The notes beneath the pieces were generated by a model. That model did no database searches. It saw only the letters and a program-made list of their open reading frames with translations, and was not told the DNA's origin. This document shows positions 32,849 to 42,180 of a DNA stretch of 64,000 nt, piece after piece; the stretch's first letter is position 1; each line of letters begins with the position of its first letter. Both the position numbers and the translations under genes were made by a program. The DNA is from Rhodoferax sp. (lineage in GTDB: Bacteria > Pseudomonadota > Gammaproteobacteria > Burkholderiales > Burkholderiaceae_C): the NCBI RefSeq assembly GCF_030697375.1, contig NZ_JAUYQD010000004.1, forward strand, positions 62,001 to 126,000, read 5' to 3'.

Positions 32849-32959
32849 AGCCCCCCAACTCACCCACATGGGGGATAGGCCAAGTCCCCAATACTCACTA
32901 CCATCGCCCACTCCTGCCTTCCCTTAGAACCACCCCCAAATAGCTTAGCGATATTCTTC

Positions 32960-33757
32960 ATGGCATTTCTGCCCTCCTTGTCTCCTGAAAATCTGCATCA
33001 CTACCATCGCGTTGTCACGCACTCGGTGGAGGTGCGCAGCCATTTTGATGCGCTCGTGTGGTTGCAAGGTGATATGCAACATTACCTGCCGCACGACATC
33101 ATGATCGCAGCCTGGGGCAACTTTGCAGACGGAGCGGTTCAACACGACATCATTTCCGCAATGGCGGGAGTTCGTTCGCACAGCTCCCACCACGAAGCCC
33201 TCACCCCCATGCTTCAGCAATTGTTCGCGCGGTGGAACGAGTGTGGCAAAAAGCCGTTCAACATCAAGGCGGGCGAAAGTGGATTTCTACCTGAAAACAC
33301 CGAGTTACAGTGCGCCCTGGGTAGTGCTTTGCAACAGATGCGCTCTGCCATGGTGCACGGCATCAATGACGAGCGGGATAGCCACGACTGTCTGTACGTA
33401 ACCTTAAGTGCCAAAAGCCAGCCTGATGACTCCGCCCGCGGAACCATGGCGATGGTCCTGCCTTACATTGACATCGCTCTGCGGCAAGTCAAGCATCTGC
33501 CACATCAGGCGCACGTACAGATTAATGCCGCAGACCCCGGCGATTCACGCTTCTTTGCCGAGCATGACTTGACCGACCGCGAAGTGGAAATATTGCAATG
33601 GGTGGCACTGGGCAAAACCAACCCCGAAATCGGCAGCATCCTCGAAATCAGCGCATTTACGGTCAAGAACCATATGCAGCGCGTCTTCAAAAAACTCGAC
33701 GTCACCAACCGAGCCCAAGCCGTATCCAAAATCACGGCATTCCCAAGCAATGTCTAA
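32960..33757 (+). CDS. epsA: LuxR-family regulator EpsA of the exosortase-linked EPS locus
   Basis: A 265-residue protein. The N-terminal about 190 residues are a sensor-like domain without a receiver phosphorylation site (SPENLHHYHRVVTHSVEVRSHFDALVWLQGDMQHYLPHD). The C-terminal LuxR HTH is DLTDREVEILQWVALGKTNPEIGSILEISAFTVKNHMQRVFKKLDV. This fits EpsA, the transcriptional regulator found with XrtB/PEP-CTERM EPS clusters of methylotrophic and other betaproteobacteria. It overlaps the following glycosylphosphotransferase gene by 8 bp, so it heads the EPS unit and may be autoregulated. Confidence 0.9.
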   Translation: MAFLPSLSPENLHHYHRVVTHSVEVRSHFDALVWLQGDMQHYLPHDIMIAAWGNFADGAVQHDIISAMAGVRSHSSHHEALTPMLQQLFARWNECGKKPFNIKAGESGFLPENTELQCALGSALQQMRSAMVHGINDERDSHDCLYVTLSAKSQPDDSARGTMAMVLPYIDIALRQVKHLPHQAHVQINAADPGDSRFFAEHDLTDREVEILQWVALGKTNPEIGSILEISAFTVKNHMQRVFKKLDVTNRAQAVSKITAFPSNV

Positions 33758-35171
33758 GAGCCAAGGTACATTGGCTCCAGCGAGCTTGCACAAACGCCCA
33801 GAACAGGCATCGTTGGGCAAAGACAACCTGCTGAGCATTTTTGAAATTGCACTTTGCCCAGGGGCATTGGTAGCTTCACTGTGGAGCGCAGCCTATTGGT
33901 TCGAAGGCGAAATACCACCTCCCTATCTCATCCTTGCAGTGCTGGTGTTCGCACTCACCTTCCCCGGAAAAACCCGGCTACAGTCTTCATTTTTTACGGT
34001 ACTCACTGACGTTGCCGTCAACTGGTTATGGATTGCTGGCCTGTTGGGAGCCACCGGCATTGCGACAGGGTACTTTCGCGAGTTTTCTAGCCAAGCCCTT
34101 CAAGCTTGGCTTTGGGCGGCCCCATTGACCGAACTTTTGGCGTGCTTGGCATTGCGAGCACTGGCTCCCGCAGTGCTCCGACTGCAAGGCCCAATGCAGC
34201 GCGCCATTATTGTGGGAATGAACGAACAAGGAACAGCACTCGCCACCAAAATCAAAGGCGCCGCATTCTCGCGCATTGAACTCGCGGGGTTTGTAGACAG
34301 CCGTGACAGTGAACGCCTTGGCGCAAGCGCGGCCCACAAAATGATTGGGAAAATTGATCAACTCGCCTGTTTGGTCAAGACCAACCGGATTCAGCTGATT
34401 TACCTGTCGCTGCCCATGGCGTCCCAACCACGCATTCTGCAAATCCTGGATGAACTCAAAGACACTACGGCGTCCATCTATTTTGTGCCGGACATGTTTA
34501 TTACCGACCTCATTCAGGGGCATCCTGGATCTGTATGTGGCATGCCCGTCATTTCGGTATGCGAAACTCCTTTCAGAGGTTTTGATGGCGCCATCAAGCG
34601 CATGAGCGATATTGTTTTTTCGTTTCTCATCCTCTTATTCATTGCGCCCGTACTCGTAGCCGTTGCTATCGCAGTCAAAATGGGATCGCCGGGTCCAGTG
34701 ATTTTCAAGCAACGGCGTTACGGTCTGGACGGCGAAGAAATCCTGGTTTACAAATTTCGCTCCATGACCGTCACCGAAGATGGCGGCACCATCTTGCAGG
34801 CGCAAAAAGATGACAAGAGAATCACCCCGCTAGGCGCTTTTCTGCGTAAGTCTTCGTTGGATGAACTGCCCCAATTTGTGAACGTACTCCAAGGGCGCAT
34901 GAGCATTGTGGGGCCGCGCCCCCACGCAGTTGCACACAATGAGCTGTATCGCAAACTGATCAAGGGCTATATGGTTCGCCACAAAGTCAAACCCGGCATT
35001 ACCGGCTGGGCCCAGGTAAACGGATTCCGTGGCGAAACAGAGACATTGGACAAAATGCAGGGCCGGATCGATTTTGACTTGGACTACCTGCGCAACTGGT
35101 CATTGCAGTTGGACATACGCATCATCTTCAGAACCATTCGCCTGGTCATCAAAGACCATAAGGCGTATTGA
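33750..35171 (+). CDS. epsB: Undecaprenyl-phosphate glycosylphosphotransferase (initiating enzyme)
   Basis: A 473-residue protein of the WcaJ/polyprenyl glycosylphosphotransferase family. Four N-terminal hydrophobic segments, a central Rossmann-like CoA-binding-like region (RAIIVGMNEQGTALATKIKG) and a fifth membrane segment precede the catalytic domain: FDGAIKRMSDIVFS, GSPGPVIFKQRRYGLDGEEILVYKFRSM, LRKSSLDELPQFVNVLQGRMSIVGPRPHAVAHN, and ITGWAQVNGFRGET. It transfers a hexose-1-phosphate to undecaprenyl phosphate, the first step of repeat-unit assembly. It overlaps epsA and epsL. I use the epsB symbol by locus position. Confidence 0.92.
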   Translation: MSKSQGTLAPASLHKRPEQASLGKDNLLSIFEIALCPGALVASLWSAAYWFEGEIPPPYLILAVLVFALTFPGKTRLQSSFFTVLTDVAVNWLWIAGLLGATGIATGYFREFSSQALQAWLWAAPLTELLACLALRALAPAVLRLQGPMQRAIIVGMNEQGTALATKIKGAAFSRIELAGFVDSRDSERLGASAAHKMIGKIDQLACLVKTNRIQLIYLSLPMASQPRILQILDELKDTTASIYFVPDMFITDLIQGHPGSVCGMPVISVCETPFRGFDGAIKRMSDIVFSFLILLFIAPVLVAVAIAVKMGSPGPVIFKQRRYGLDGEEILVYKFRSMTVTEDGGTILQAQKDDKRITPLGAFLRKSSLDELPQFVNVLQGRMSIVGPRPHAVAHNELYRKLIKGYMVRHKVKPGITGWAQVNGFRGETETLDKMQGRIDFDLDYLRNWSLQLDIRIIFRTIRLVIKDHKAY

Positions 35172-35173
35172 GC

Positions 35174-36379
35174 ATGTGGACTCCATTGCATATTTGGCTG
35201 GCGACAACCGCACTGTCGGTGCTCGCCATGCCATACGTATGGGCTCAAAACACCCCACGCGTCAAAATCAATGCCAGCCACGCGATCCAGACTGACAGCA
35301 ACCTTTTCCGGTTACCCGCCGCTGCCAACACCACCGCCCTGATAGGCAGGTCCAGTGCGGCTGAACAGATTGGAATTACCTCGCTAGGTATCAATTTCAA
35401 TACGACGAAAAGTCTGCAAAAATTTGAACTCGACGCGAGCTTGGTAAATTACAACTACCAAAACTTCAGCCATCTCAATTTTTCTGCGCGCAACTACAAC
35501 GCAGCTTGGCGATGGGCCCTCACTCCGCGACTCACTGGAACCTTCGCCAGTGACTTGAAGGAAACCCTCAATAGCTTTGCGGACTACCAGGGTTACAACG
35601 GAAACCAGCGTGCAGATACCAACACTCGCTTTGATGTGCTGTATGAACTAGTCAGTCCCTGGTTCTTGCTCGGTGGTGTCTCCCAATCCAAACAGGTCAA
35701 TCAGCAAGCGGTGGTAGCGGGAGGTGACTACAGCAGCACTTCGGCAGATTTAGGTTTCCGTCATGTATTTTCCAGTGGAAGCGCCATCTCCTACGTTGCG
35801 AAGGCGGCCAATGGCAACTACCTGAATCGCGTGGTTCCGTCCGTTGGCTTCTACGACGATAGCTTCAAACAAATTGACAACGCCTTGCGGCTGCAGTGGA
35901 TATTGAACGGCAACAGCACCGCCAATATCCACCTGACCCATGTCAACCGCACCCATCCCAACTACAGTCAACGCGACTTCAGTGGATTTAATACAGGCTT
36001 CAACATCGACTGGGCCATCACCGGAAAATCGGTCTTAGGTGCCAGTTACACCCACGAACTCGGCAGCTACGCTACAGCCACCAGCAACTACAGCCTAACT
36101 GACCGCATCACTTGGGGACCGGTGTGGCATATCAGTCCCAAAACCCAGCTAGGGTTACGCCACACATGGGCACAAATCGACTACCTGGGTTCACCGAATA
36201 CCATAGCCAATAGCCCGCGTCGCGACATTACCCGGGACACCAGCTTGACCCTCAGCTGGCAGCCATACCAGCAACTTGCAATCAATGCGTCTCTGCAAAG
36301 TAAAACCCGTGGGTCCAGCCAAACGGGATTGGACTATGACAGCAGCATCGCAACACTCTCCGCCCAACTCAGCTACTAA
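35174..36379 (+). CDS. epsL: EpsL-like outer-membrane beta-barrel protein of the EPS locus
   Basis: A 401-residue protein with a signal peptide (MWTPLHIWLATTALSVLAMPYVWAQ). The rest is made of alternating amphipathic strands with many aromatic residues (FELDASLVNYNYQNFSHLNF, YNAAWRWALTPRLTGTF, STSADLGFRHVFSSGSAISYVA) and a C-terminal strand ending SAQLSY, as in outer-membrane barrels. It fits the EpsL family associated with XrtB EPS clusters, thought to aid polysaccharide export. The ATG at 35174 lies 3 bp after the preceding TGA; the TTG overlapping that stop is less likely. Confidence 0.82.
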   Translation: MWTPLHIWLATTALSVLAMPYVWAQNTPRVKINASHAIQTDSNLFRLPAAANTTALIGRSSAAEQIGITSLGINFNTTKSLQKFELDASLVNYNYQNFSHLNFSARNYNAAWRWALTPRLTGTFASDLKETLNSFADYQGYNGNQRADTNTRFDVLYELVSPWFLLGGVSQSKQVNQQAVVAGGDYSSTSADLGFRHVFSSGSAISYVAKAANGNYLNRVVPSVGFYDDSFKQIDNALRLQWILNGNSTANIHLTHVNRTHPNYSQRDFSGFNTGFNIDWAITGKSVLGASYTHELGSYATATSNYSLTDRITWGPVWHISPKTQLGLRHTWAQIDYLGSPNTIANSPRRDITRDTSLTLSWQPYQQLAINASLQSKTRGSSQTGLDYDSSIATLSAQLSY

Positions 36380-36397
36380 ACCAGTGACAGAAATCTC

Positions 36398-37375
36398 ATG
36401 TTAATAAGCCCCACCTCCATCCGCTTGGCGCACACCGTACTGGCCACCACTCTTTGGGTCGGCGTGCTAGGTCTATCGGCCTGCGGCAACAAAGACGACA
36501 AAAAGGTCGCAACCCAAGTAGCCGCCAAAGTTGGATCTGAAGAGATCTCAGTTCACCAAATTAACCAAATCCTGAGCCGAGCCAACACAGGCAATGCAAC
36601 ACCACAAGCCGTGCAAAAAATGGGCCGTGACGTGCTGGAGAAACTCATCGATCAGCAGTTGGCGGTTGAACAGGCGACTGAGAACAAATTACATCGATCC
36701 CCCGAGGTGGTTGCCCAAATCGAAGCCGCCCGTCGGGACATATTGGCTCGCGCCTACATTCAGCAAGTCACCAGTGCATTGCCCAAACCCACGGCGGAAG
36801 AAAACAAAAAATACTTCACAGAGCACCCCCAGCTATTTGTGGAACGCCGCATTTTTAACGTGCAGGAAATTGTCGCAGAACCCAGCACAGGTACATCCGA
36901 ACAACTGCGCGGATTGGCATCCACAGGCAAATCGATGGAAGACATAGCAGCCTGGCTCAAAGAGAAAAACATTCCGTTCAATGGCGGTAGTGCCACACGG
37001 GCGGCGGAGCAAATTCCCATGGAAATTCTTCCCACGGTGAGTGCCCTGAAAGATGGGCAAACTACAGTGCTAGAGTCACCGCAAGGCATCACGGTATTGC
37101 GCTTGGCATCCTCACAATTTTCACCTGTGAACGAAGCCGCCGCCCGACCACGCATTGAACAGTTTTTGACCAACCAGCGCGCAAGCGAAGCGGTGGCAGC
37201 CAACATCAAGCAATTGCGCGCCGTCGCCAAAATCAGCTACATGGGCGCCTTTGCCAAGCCCGAGGGTACAGCCACTGAGGCCAGTCAGCCTGCCGCTGTA
37301 GCAACGCCCCCGACGGCGGCCTCCGCTGACCAAACCAAGAGCGCCATCGAAAAGGGCATTGCAGGGCTCAAATAG
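36398..37375 (+). CDS. epsD: EpsD-family peptidyl-prolyl isomerase lipoprotein
   Basis: A 325-residue protein. The signal peptide carries a lipobox (VLGLSACGNK), so lipidation at that Cys is expected. The SurA-like N-terminal helical domain (VHQINQILSRANTG, VLEKLIDQQLAVEQATENKL) precedes a parvulin-like domain (RRIFNVQEIVAE, GQTTVLESPQGITVLRL) and a Pro/Ala/Thr-rich tail (EGTATEASQPAAVATPPTAAS). It matches the EpsD family of the XrtB-linked EPS clusters, probably helping to fold exported or outer-membrane partners such as EpsL. The tail is low complexity. Confidence 0.88.
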   Translation: MLISPTSIRLAHTVLATTLWVGVLGLSACGNKDDKKVATQVAAKVGSEEISVHQINQILSRANTGNATPQAVQKMGRDVLEKLIDQQLAVEQATENKLHRSPEVVAQIEAARRDILARAYIQQVTSALPKPTAEENKKYFTEHPQLFVERRIFNVQEIVAEPSTGTSEQLRGLASTGKSMEDIAAWLKEKNIPFNGGSATRAAEQIPMEILPTVSALKDGQTTVLESPQGITVLRLASSQFSPVNEAAARPRIEQFLTNQRASEAVAANIKQLRAVAKISYMGAFAKPEGTATEASQPAAVATPPTAASADQTKSAIEKGIAGLK

Positions 37376-37450
37376 GGGCCCGGCGACGGCGACCCAGGCC
37401 CATACAGTCCGACTTTTACATCACCACTTTCAACTCTGGACCGCACCGTA

Positions 37451-38290
37451 ATGACCCAGCATTTTTTTAACGCTCCATTTGCTCGCCTAAGGTACATTCT
37501 GGCAGCCGCGTGTAGTGTATTGGTGTGCCTTGCCATTCAAGCCCCTGCATTTGCACAGGCCAAGTCAGACTACCCGCTGGGGGCAGGCGATACCATCCGG
37601 GTTCAGGTTTTCCAAAACCCTGACCTCACCATTGAAACCCGCGTTTCCGAAAACGGCGTCATTACTTACCCATTGATCGGTGCTGTGAATTTGGGTGGAC
37701 TACCGATTGCCGCTGCGGAACAGAAAATTGCCGACGCCCTGCAAAGCGGTGGATTCCTGAAAAAACCCCAGGTCAACATTTCACTCCAGCAGATACGAGG
37801 CAACCAAGTATCGGTGCTGGGCCAGGTCGCGCGTCCCGGGCGCTTCCCATTGGAGACGGCGAGCACCCGCCTGAGCGACATGCTGGCCAGTGCTGGCGGT
37901 GCCACGCCGGGGGGGGACGATATCGCTATCGTCACAGGAGTGCGTGCCGGCCAACCGTTTCGTAAACGAATCGATATTCCATCTCTCTTTTTAACCGAAG
38001 GGCAGGAAGGCGATATTGTTCTGCAAGGTGGAGACACCGTCTATGTACACCGAGCACCGGTGTTCTACATCTACGGTGAGGCCCAACGCCCTGGTGCATT
38101 TCGTATTGAGCGTGAAATGACAGTGATGCAGGCCCTGGCCCAAGGCGGCGGTCCCACTGCACGGGGAAGTGAAAAGCGTCTACGCTTGCATCGAAAAATA
38201 GCCAATGGCAGCCTACAACAGATCGAGCCGGAGTTGACCGATCCGGTCCTCCCCAATGACGTTATTTACGTCAAAGAAAGCATATTTTAA
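37451..38290 (+). CDS. epsE: Polysaccharide export protein EpsE (Wza-like)
   Basis: A 279-residue periplasmic/outer-membrane protein. A signal peptide ends at PAFAQA, then comes the poly_export motif YPLGAGDTIRVQVFQNPDLTIETRVSENGVITYPLIGAVNLGG (residues about 40-85), followed by two SLBB domains (VSVLGQVARPGRFPLETASTRLSDMLASAGG and VFYIYGEAQRPGAFRIEREMTVMQALAQGGG). It would build the translocation channel for the polysaccharide with the EpsF/EpsG copolymerase. No lipobox Cys is seen at the usual place, unlike Wza. Confidence 0.93.
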   Translation: MTQHFFNAPFARLRYILAAACSVLVCLAIQAPAFAQAKSDYPLGAGDTIRVQVFQNPDLTIETRVSENGVITYPLIGAVNLGGLPIAAAEQKIADALQSGGFLKKPQVNISLQQIRGNQVSVLGQVARPGRFPLETASTRLSDMLASAGGATPGGDDIAIVTGVRAGQPFRKRIDIPSLFLTEGQEGDIVLQGGDTVYVHRAPVFYIYGEAQRPGAFRIEREMTVMQALAQGGGPTARGSEKRLRLHRKIANGSLQQIEPELTDPVLPNDVIYVKESIF

Positions 38291-38311
38291 ATAGCGCCTG
38301 CGACCCGAGCC

Positions 38312-39688
38312 ATGACACTTCAACAATTTCTACTCATCCTGCGCGCACGCTACCGGATGGCATTGCTCATCTTTATCGTCACCGTGGCCACCACGGTACT
38401 TGTCAGCCTTCTACTGCCCAAACAATACACCGCAAGTGCCGCCGTGGTGGTGGACGTTAAATCACCCGACCCAGTCAGTGGACTGATGCTGCAGGGCATG
38501 ATGGCCCCCGGTTATATGGCCACGCAAATTGACATTATCAACAGTGATCGGGTCGCCAAGGCTGTGGTCAAACTGCTGCACATGGAACAAAGCGCTGCCA
38601 TTCGGAAACAGTGGCAGGAAGATGCCGAAGGCAAAGGCCAACTCATCGACTGGCTCGCCAATTTGCTACAAAAGAAATTGGACGCTAAGCCTTCGCGCGA
38701 AAGCAATGTCATTAACATCAATTACACCGGATCCGACCCCGATTTTGCTGCTGCCGTCGCCAATGCGTTTGCGCAGGCCTATATCGATGTCAATCTGGAT
38801 TTGCGTTTGGCTCCGGCACGCCAGTACGCCACATTTTTCGAAGAACAAACCAAAGCCGCTCGCGACAAGTTGGAAGCTGCGCAGCAAGCGTTGTCCGCGT
38901 ACCAACAGCAAAATGGCATCACCTCGACCGATGAACGGCTTGACTTTGAAACAGCCAAGCTCAACGAGACCAGTAGCCAACTCACCGGCGTGCAAGGTCA
39001 GACTACGGATAGCCAAAGCAAGCGTAAAAGCACCAAAGCCGACACGGTGTCCGAAGTCATGCAAAGCCCGCTGATCAATGGGCTCAAAGCGGACATTGCA
39101 CGCTTGGAGGCAAAACTCACTGAAAGCAATATCAACCTGGGTAAAAACCACCCTCAAACTCAGCGTTCGGAGTCTGAATTGGCCACTCTCAAATCCCAGT
39201 TGGAATCGGAGACACGCAAGATCACAAGCTCCATAGAGACCACCTACCAAGTGAGTAAACAGCGTGAACAGCAATTGCAAGGTGCGCTGTCGAACCAAAA
39301 AATCAAAGTACTTTTACTCAATAAGCAGCGTGACGAGCTCAATGTTTTGCGCCGTGATGTGGAGTCAGCCCAACGTTCTTTTGAGGTGGTCAGCCAACGC
39401 GCAGCACAAACCAACATTGAAAGCCAAGCCAACCAAACCAATATTGCGGTACTCAATCCGGCGGTTGCGCCCTCCGACCCCTCCAAACCAAAGGTTCTTT
39501 TAAACATATTGGTCTCCATTTTCTTGGGCACCTTGCTGGGAATCGGATTAGCTCTGCTGTTAGAGCTAACCAACCGTCGCGTACGCTCGATTGAAGACCT
39601 GTCTAATGCCTTGGATATCCCCATACTTGGCGCCATCAGCTCCGCCGCAGGCATATTCAAAGCAGACGTCACCGGAGCCCGCACATGA
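38312..39688 (+). CDS. epsF: Chain-length determinant protein EpsF (Wzc-type PCP)
   Basis: A 458-residue polysaccharide copolymerase. N-terminal membrane segment (ALLIFIVTVATTVLVSLLLP, about residues 15-34) and a C-terminal one (LLNILVSIFLGTLLGIGLALLLEL) flank a large periplasmic coiled-coil region (ETAKLNETSSQLTGVQGQ, SELATLKSQLESETRKITSS). The Pro-rich motif before TM2 (VAPSDPSKPKVLLN) is typical of Wzz/Wzc proteins. No kinase domain is present; that function is supplied by the overlapping EpsG gene downstream. It controls polymer length at the inner membrane. Confidence 0.92.
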   Translation: MTLQQFLLILRARYRMALLIFIVTVATTVLVSLLLPKQYTASAAVVVDVKSPDPVSGLMLQGMMAPGYMATQIDIINSDRVAKAVVKLLHMEQSAAIRKQWQEDAEGKGQLIDWLANLLQKKLDAKPSRESNVININYTGSDPDFAAAVANAFAQAYIDVNLDLRLAPARQYATFFEEQTKAARDKLEAAQQALSAYQQQNGITSTDERLDFETAKLNETSSQLTGVQGQTTDSQSKRKSTKADTVSEVMQSPLINGLKADIARLEAKLTESNINLGKNHPQTQRSESELATLKSQLESETRKITSSIETTYQVSKQREQQLQGALSNQKIKVLLLNKQRDELNVLRRDVESAQRSFEVVSQRAAQTNIESQANQTNIAVLNPAVAPSDPSKPKVLLNILVSIFLGTLLGIGLALLLELTNRRVRSIEDLSNALDIPILGAISSAAGIFKADVTGART

Positions 39689-40566
39689 ACGCACCCGTTC
39701 CATCCGGCCTTGCGTCGACAGGCTCTGCTCGCTCCATCGGTGACATTTTGGTGGCTACCGGCCGCCTTAGCACCGAAGATGCCGCCCGTATTTTTGAACG
39801 CCAACAAAAAGACAAGGTGCAATTTGGCGAAGCCGCCTTGACCCTGAAGATATTGACCAAAGACGATATCGACTTTGCCCTGAGCAAGCAATTTGACTAC
39901 GATTACCTCAGCGTCCAGGACACCAGTTTGAGCCCTGAGCTTGTCGCTGCATATAAGCCATTTAGTCGGGTTGGCGAAAATCTGCGTGCCGTGCGAAGCC
40001 AGCTGATGCTGCGCTGGCTCAGCAGCTACCCCATCCACAAGGTGCTCGCAGTAGTAAGTCCCGGCGCTTGTGAAGGCCGTAGCTTTGTAGCCGCCAATTT
40101 GGCCATTGTATTTGCGCAGCAAGGCCAACGAACCCTGCTGATTGATGGCGACCTGCGTGCCAAACCCCAGCGCAGCCAGCACGCTTTATTCAAATTGGGC
40201 AAAAGTGCGGGTCTATCCGGCATCTTGGCCGAGCGTGCAGCGCTAGAAACCGCACAACTGGTACCAGGTTTGCCCAATTTGGCGGTGCTGCCAGCGGGCG
40301 CCGTACCACCTAACCCACAAGAATTATTGGGGCGCCCAGGTTTCAGCCAAATGCTGCTTACTGCCAGTGGTCAATTTGACGTGATTCTGATCGACACGCC
40401 CTCCGGTTCCGCCTATGCAGATGCAGAGATCATTGCATCCCGCGCAGGCGCCGCGCTGATAGTGGCACGAAAAAACAAAAGCCTACTCCCCCAAACTACC
40501 TTGATGGCTCGCCGACTGCAAGACAGTGGTGTGTTGCTGGTGGGCACTGTACTAAATGACGCCTGA
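39685..40566 (+). CDS. epsG: Tyrosine kinase EpsG (BY-kinase partner of EpsF)
   Basis: A 293-residue cytosolic protein overlapping the epsF stop by 4 bp. The N-terminus (residues 15-80: SIGDILVATGRLSTEDAARIFERQ, FGEAAL) resembles the small MshEN/GspE-type domain. The P-loop ATPase domain has Walker A region VVSPGACEGRSFVAANLA, Walker A' LLIDGDLR and Walker B VILIDTPS. The Walker A has EGRS in place of GKT/S, which I recall as usual for this family. The end lacks a Tyr-rich tail, so autophosphorylation sites are not obvious. It forms the split Wzc with EpsF. Confidence 0.9.
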   Translation: MNAPVPSGLASTGSARSIGDILVATGRLSTEDAARIFERQQKDKVQFGEAALTLKILTKDDIDFALSKQFDYDYLSVQDTSLSPELVAAYKPFSRVGENLRAVRSQLMLRWLSSYPIHKVLAVVSPGACEGRSFVAANLAIVFAQQGQRTLLIDGDLRAKPQRSQHALFKLGKSAGLSGILAERAALETAQLVPGLPNLAVLPAGAVPPNPQELLGRPGFSQMLLTASGQFDVILIDTPSGSAYADAEIIASRAGAALIVARKNKSLLPQTTLMARRLQDSGVLLVGTVLNDA

Positions 40567-40584
40567 AGTGGCGCTAGAAATTTT

Positions 40585-41490
40585 GTGAATACCTACACTC
40601 CCAAAATATACCGAGGTAAACCTACACTACGGGCCGAGCTGCTTGTCTGGCTACCCATCATTGTCGGGCTGACCGTGCTGTATGTTCCTAGCCTGTATAG
40701 CCTGTTCACCGGGATCTGGCGTCAAGACGAGCAGATGCATGGCCCCATCGTATTGGGCATTTCAGTCTGGCTGCTGTACCGCAACTGGGCTGCCATGGAG
40801 CTGGCCGCCTATGACCGGAGCAGCAATAATTGGGGCTGGCCAATGTTGGCAGTTGGCCTGCTGCTATACGCATTGGGGCGATCACAAGACATTCAGATGT
40901 TTGAAATTGGCTCAGCTATATGGCTGCTGGCCGGTTTATTGCTATTGCAGCGTGGCGTGGCTGCGTTCAAGGTGCAGTGGTTTGCGCTGTTCTTCATGTT
41001 GTTTATGGTGCCGCTCCCTGGTGCGGTTGTGGACACTGTAACCATGCCCATGAAAATGGCGGTATCGTATGCTGCCGAGCACGTGCTTTTTTGGGCGGGC
41101 TACCCCATAGGGCGCAATGGCGTTATTTTACAAATTGGCCAGTACATGCTGCTGGTGGCCGACGCCTGCGCGGGTTTGCATACCTTGCTCACACTGGAAG
41201 CGCTGGGCTTGCTCTACCTGAACATTGTCCGACGTGATTCGTTTTTTAGAAACGTGGGCTTGGCCACACTGATTATTCCCATCTCATTTACCGCCAACGT
41301 CATCCGGGTTATGACGCTCAGCCTGATTACATACCACTTTGGTGACGAAGCCGGTCAGGGCTTTTTGCATGGATTTGCGGGCATGGTGCTGTTTTTAAGT
41401 GCGCTGCTGCTCATCATCTGCTTTGACACCGCTCTGCAAATCTTTGAAGCGTTCCGCCTACGCCAGGCCACACTGGCACACGCAAATTAA
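40585..41490 (+). CDS. xrtB: Exosortase B
   Basis: A 301-residue inner-membrane protein with about eight hydrophobic segments. The exosortase catalytic residues are in place: Cys195 (VADACAGLHTLLTLEALGLLYL), Arg241 (TANVIRVMTLSLITYH) and His262 (GQGFLHGFAGMV). Exosortases are proposed to cleave PEP-CTERM proteins and transfer them to a glycan or surface anchor; this subtype (XrtB, EpsH-like) sits in EPS loci. The start is a GTG at 40585. It is followed by epsI after 5 bp. Substrates within the window are the two PEP-CTERM proteins at 31460 and 32107 and perhaps the truncated protein at the left edge. Confidence 0.95.
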   Translation: MNTYTPKIYRGKPTLRAELLVWLPIIVGLTVLYVPSLYSLFTGIWRQDEQMHGPIVLGISVWLLYRNWAAMELAAYDRSSNNWGWPMLAVGLLLYALGRSQDIQMFEIGSAIWLLAGLLLLQRGVAAFKVQWFALFFMLFMVPLPGAVVDTVTMPMKMAVSYAAEHVLFWAGYPIGRNGVILQIGQYMLLVADACAGLHTLLTLEALGLLYLNIVRRDSFFRNVGLATLIIPISFTANVIRVMTLSLITYHFGDEAGQGFLHGFAGMVLFLSALLLIICFDTALQIFEAFRLRQATLAHAN

Positions 41491-41495
41491 TCACC

Positions 41496-42179
41496 ATGCA
41501 AGAACAAACCAAGTCTTGGGCACTTGCCATTCTCATGCTTAGCGCCGCACTGACGGGATGGGCACTGCAGCCCCGCGCCCTTATGTCCGACCAGCACGGC
41601 AAAGTTGCGCTGGCCCAACTCATCCCCACTGAGTTTGGCGACTGGAAAGAGCTGCCACAAACCAGCCGCCAAATCGTCAACCCCCAGCAAGCCGCTATCC
41701 TGGATGCCATCTACTCCGAGACGCTTTCTCGGGTGTACGTGAACACCAGTGGCACAACCGTCATGCTGTCCCTGGCCTACGGCGCGAACCAGTCCCGAGA
41801 CCTGCAGATTCATCGTCCTGAAGTCTGCTACTCCGCGCAAGGCTTTCAAATCATCAGCACCCAAAAAACCAGCATCCACACCGGCGTGGGTGACATCCCT
41901 GCCATGCACTTGGTGGCCAAGCTGGGGCAACGCAATGAACCTATCACTTACTGGGTGCGCATTGGCGAAAAAGTGGTGCGAGGCAACTTAGAACAAGGCT
42001 TTGCCCGCTTGGGCTACGGACTCAACGGCATGGTGGCTGATGGCATATTGTTCCGCGTCTCCAGCATCTCCGCAGAGACCGACAGGGCCCACGCAACACA
42101 AAAGCAATTCATCGGCGACCTGCTCAACGCCTCACCGGAACCCACGAAAACATACCTTCTAGGCAAGGCCGCGTCCTGA
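41496..42179 (+). CDS. epsI: EpsI-family exosortase-associated protein
   Basis: A 227-residue protein with an N-terminal hydrophobic anchor (SWALAILMLSAALTGWAL). The body has PTEFGDWKELPQTSRQIVNPQQAAILDAIYSETLSRVYVN, then YGANQSRDLQIHRPEVCYSAQGFQII, the conserved EpsI motif with HRPExCY. EpsI proteins occur directly after, or fused to, exosortases and are needed for EPS production; their reaction is unknown, but the conserved His/Cys suggest catalysis (inference). It starts 5 bp after xrtB. Confidence 0.93.
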   Translation: MQEQTKSWALAILMLSAALTGWALQPRALMSDQHGKVALAQLIPTEFGDWKELPQTSRQIVNPQQAAILDAIYSETLSRVYVNTSGTTVMLSLAYGANQSRDLQIHRPEVCYSAQGFQIISTQKTSIHTGVGDIPAMHLVAKLGQRNEPITYWVRIGEKVVRGNLEQGFARLGYGLNGMVADGILFRVSSISAETDRAHATQKQFIGDLLNASPEPTKTYLLGKAAS

Positions 42180-42180
42180 G

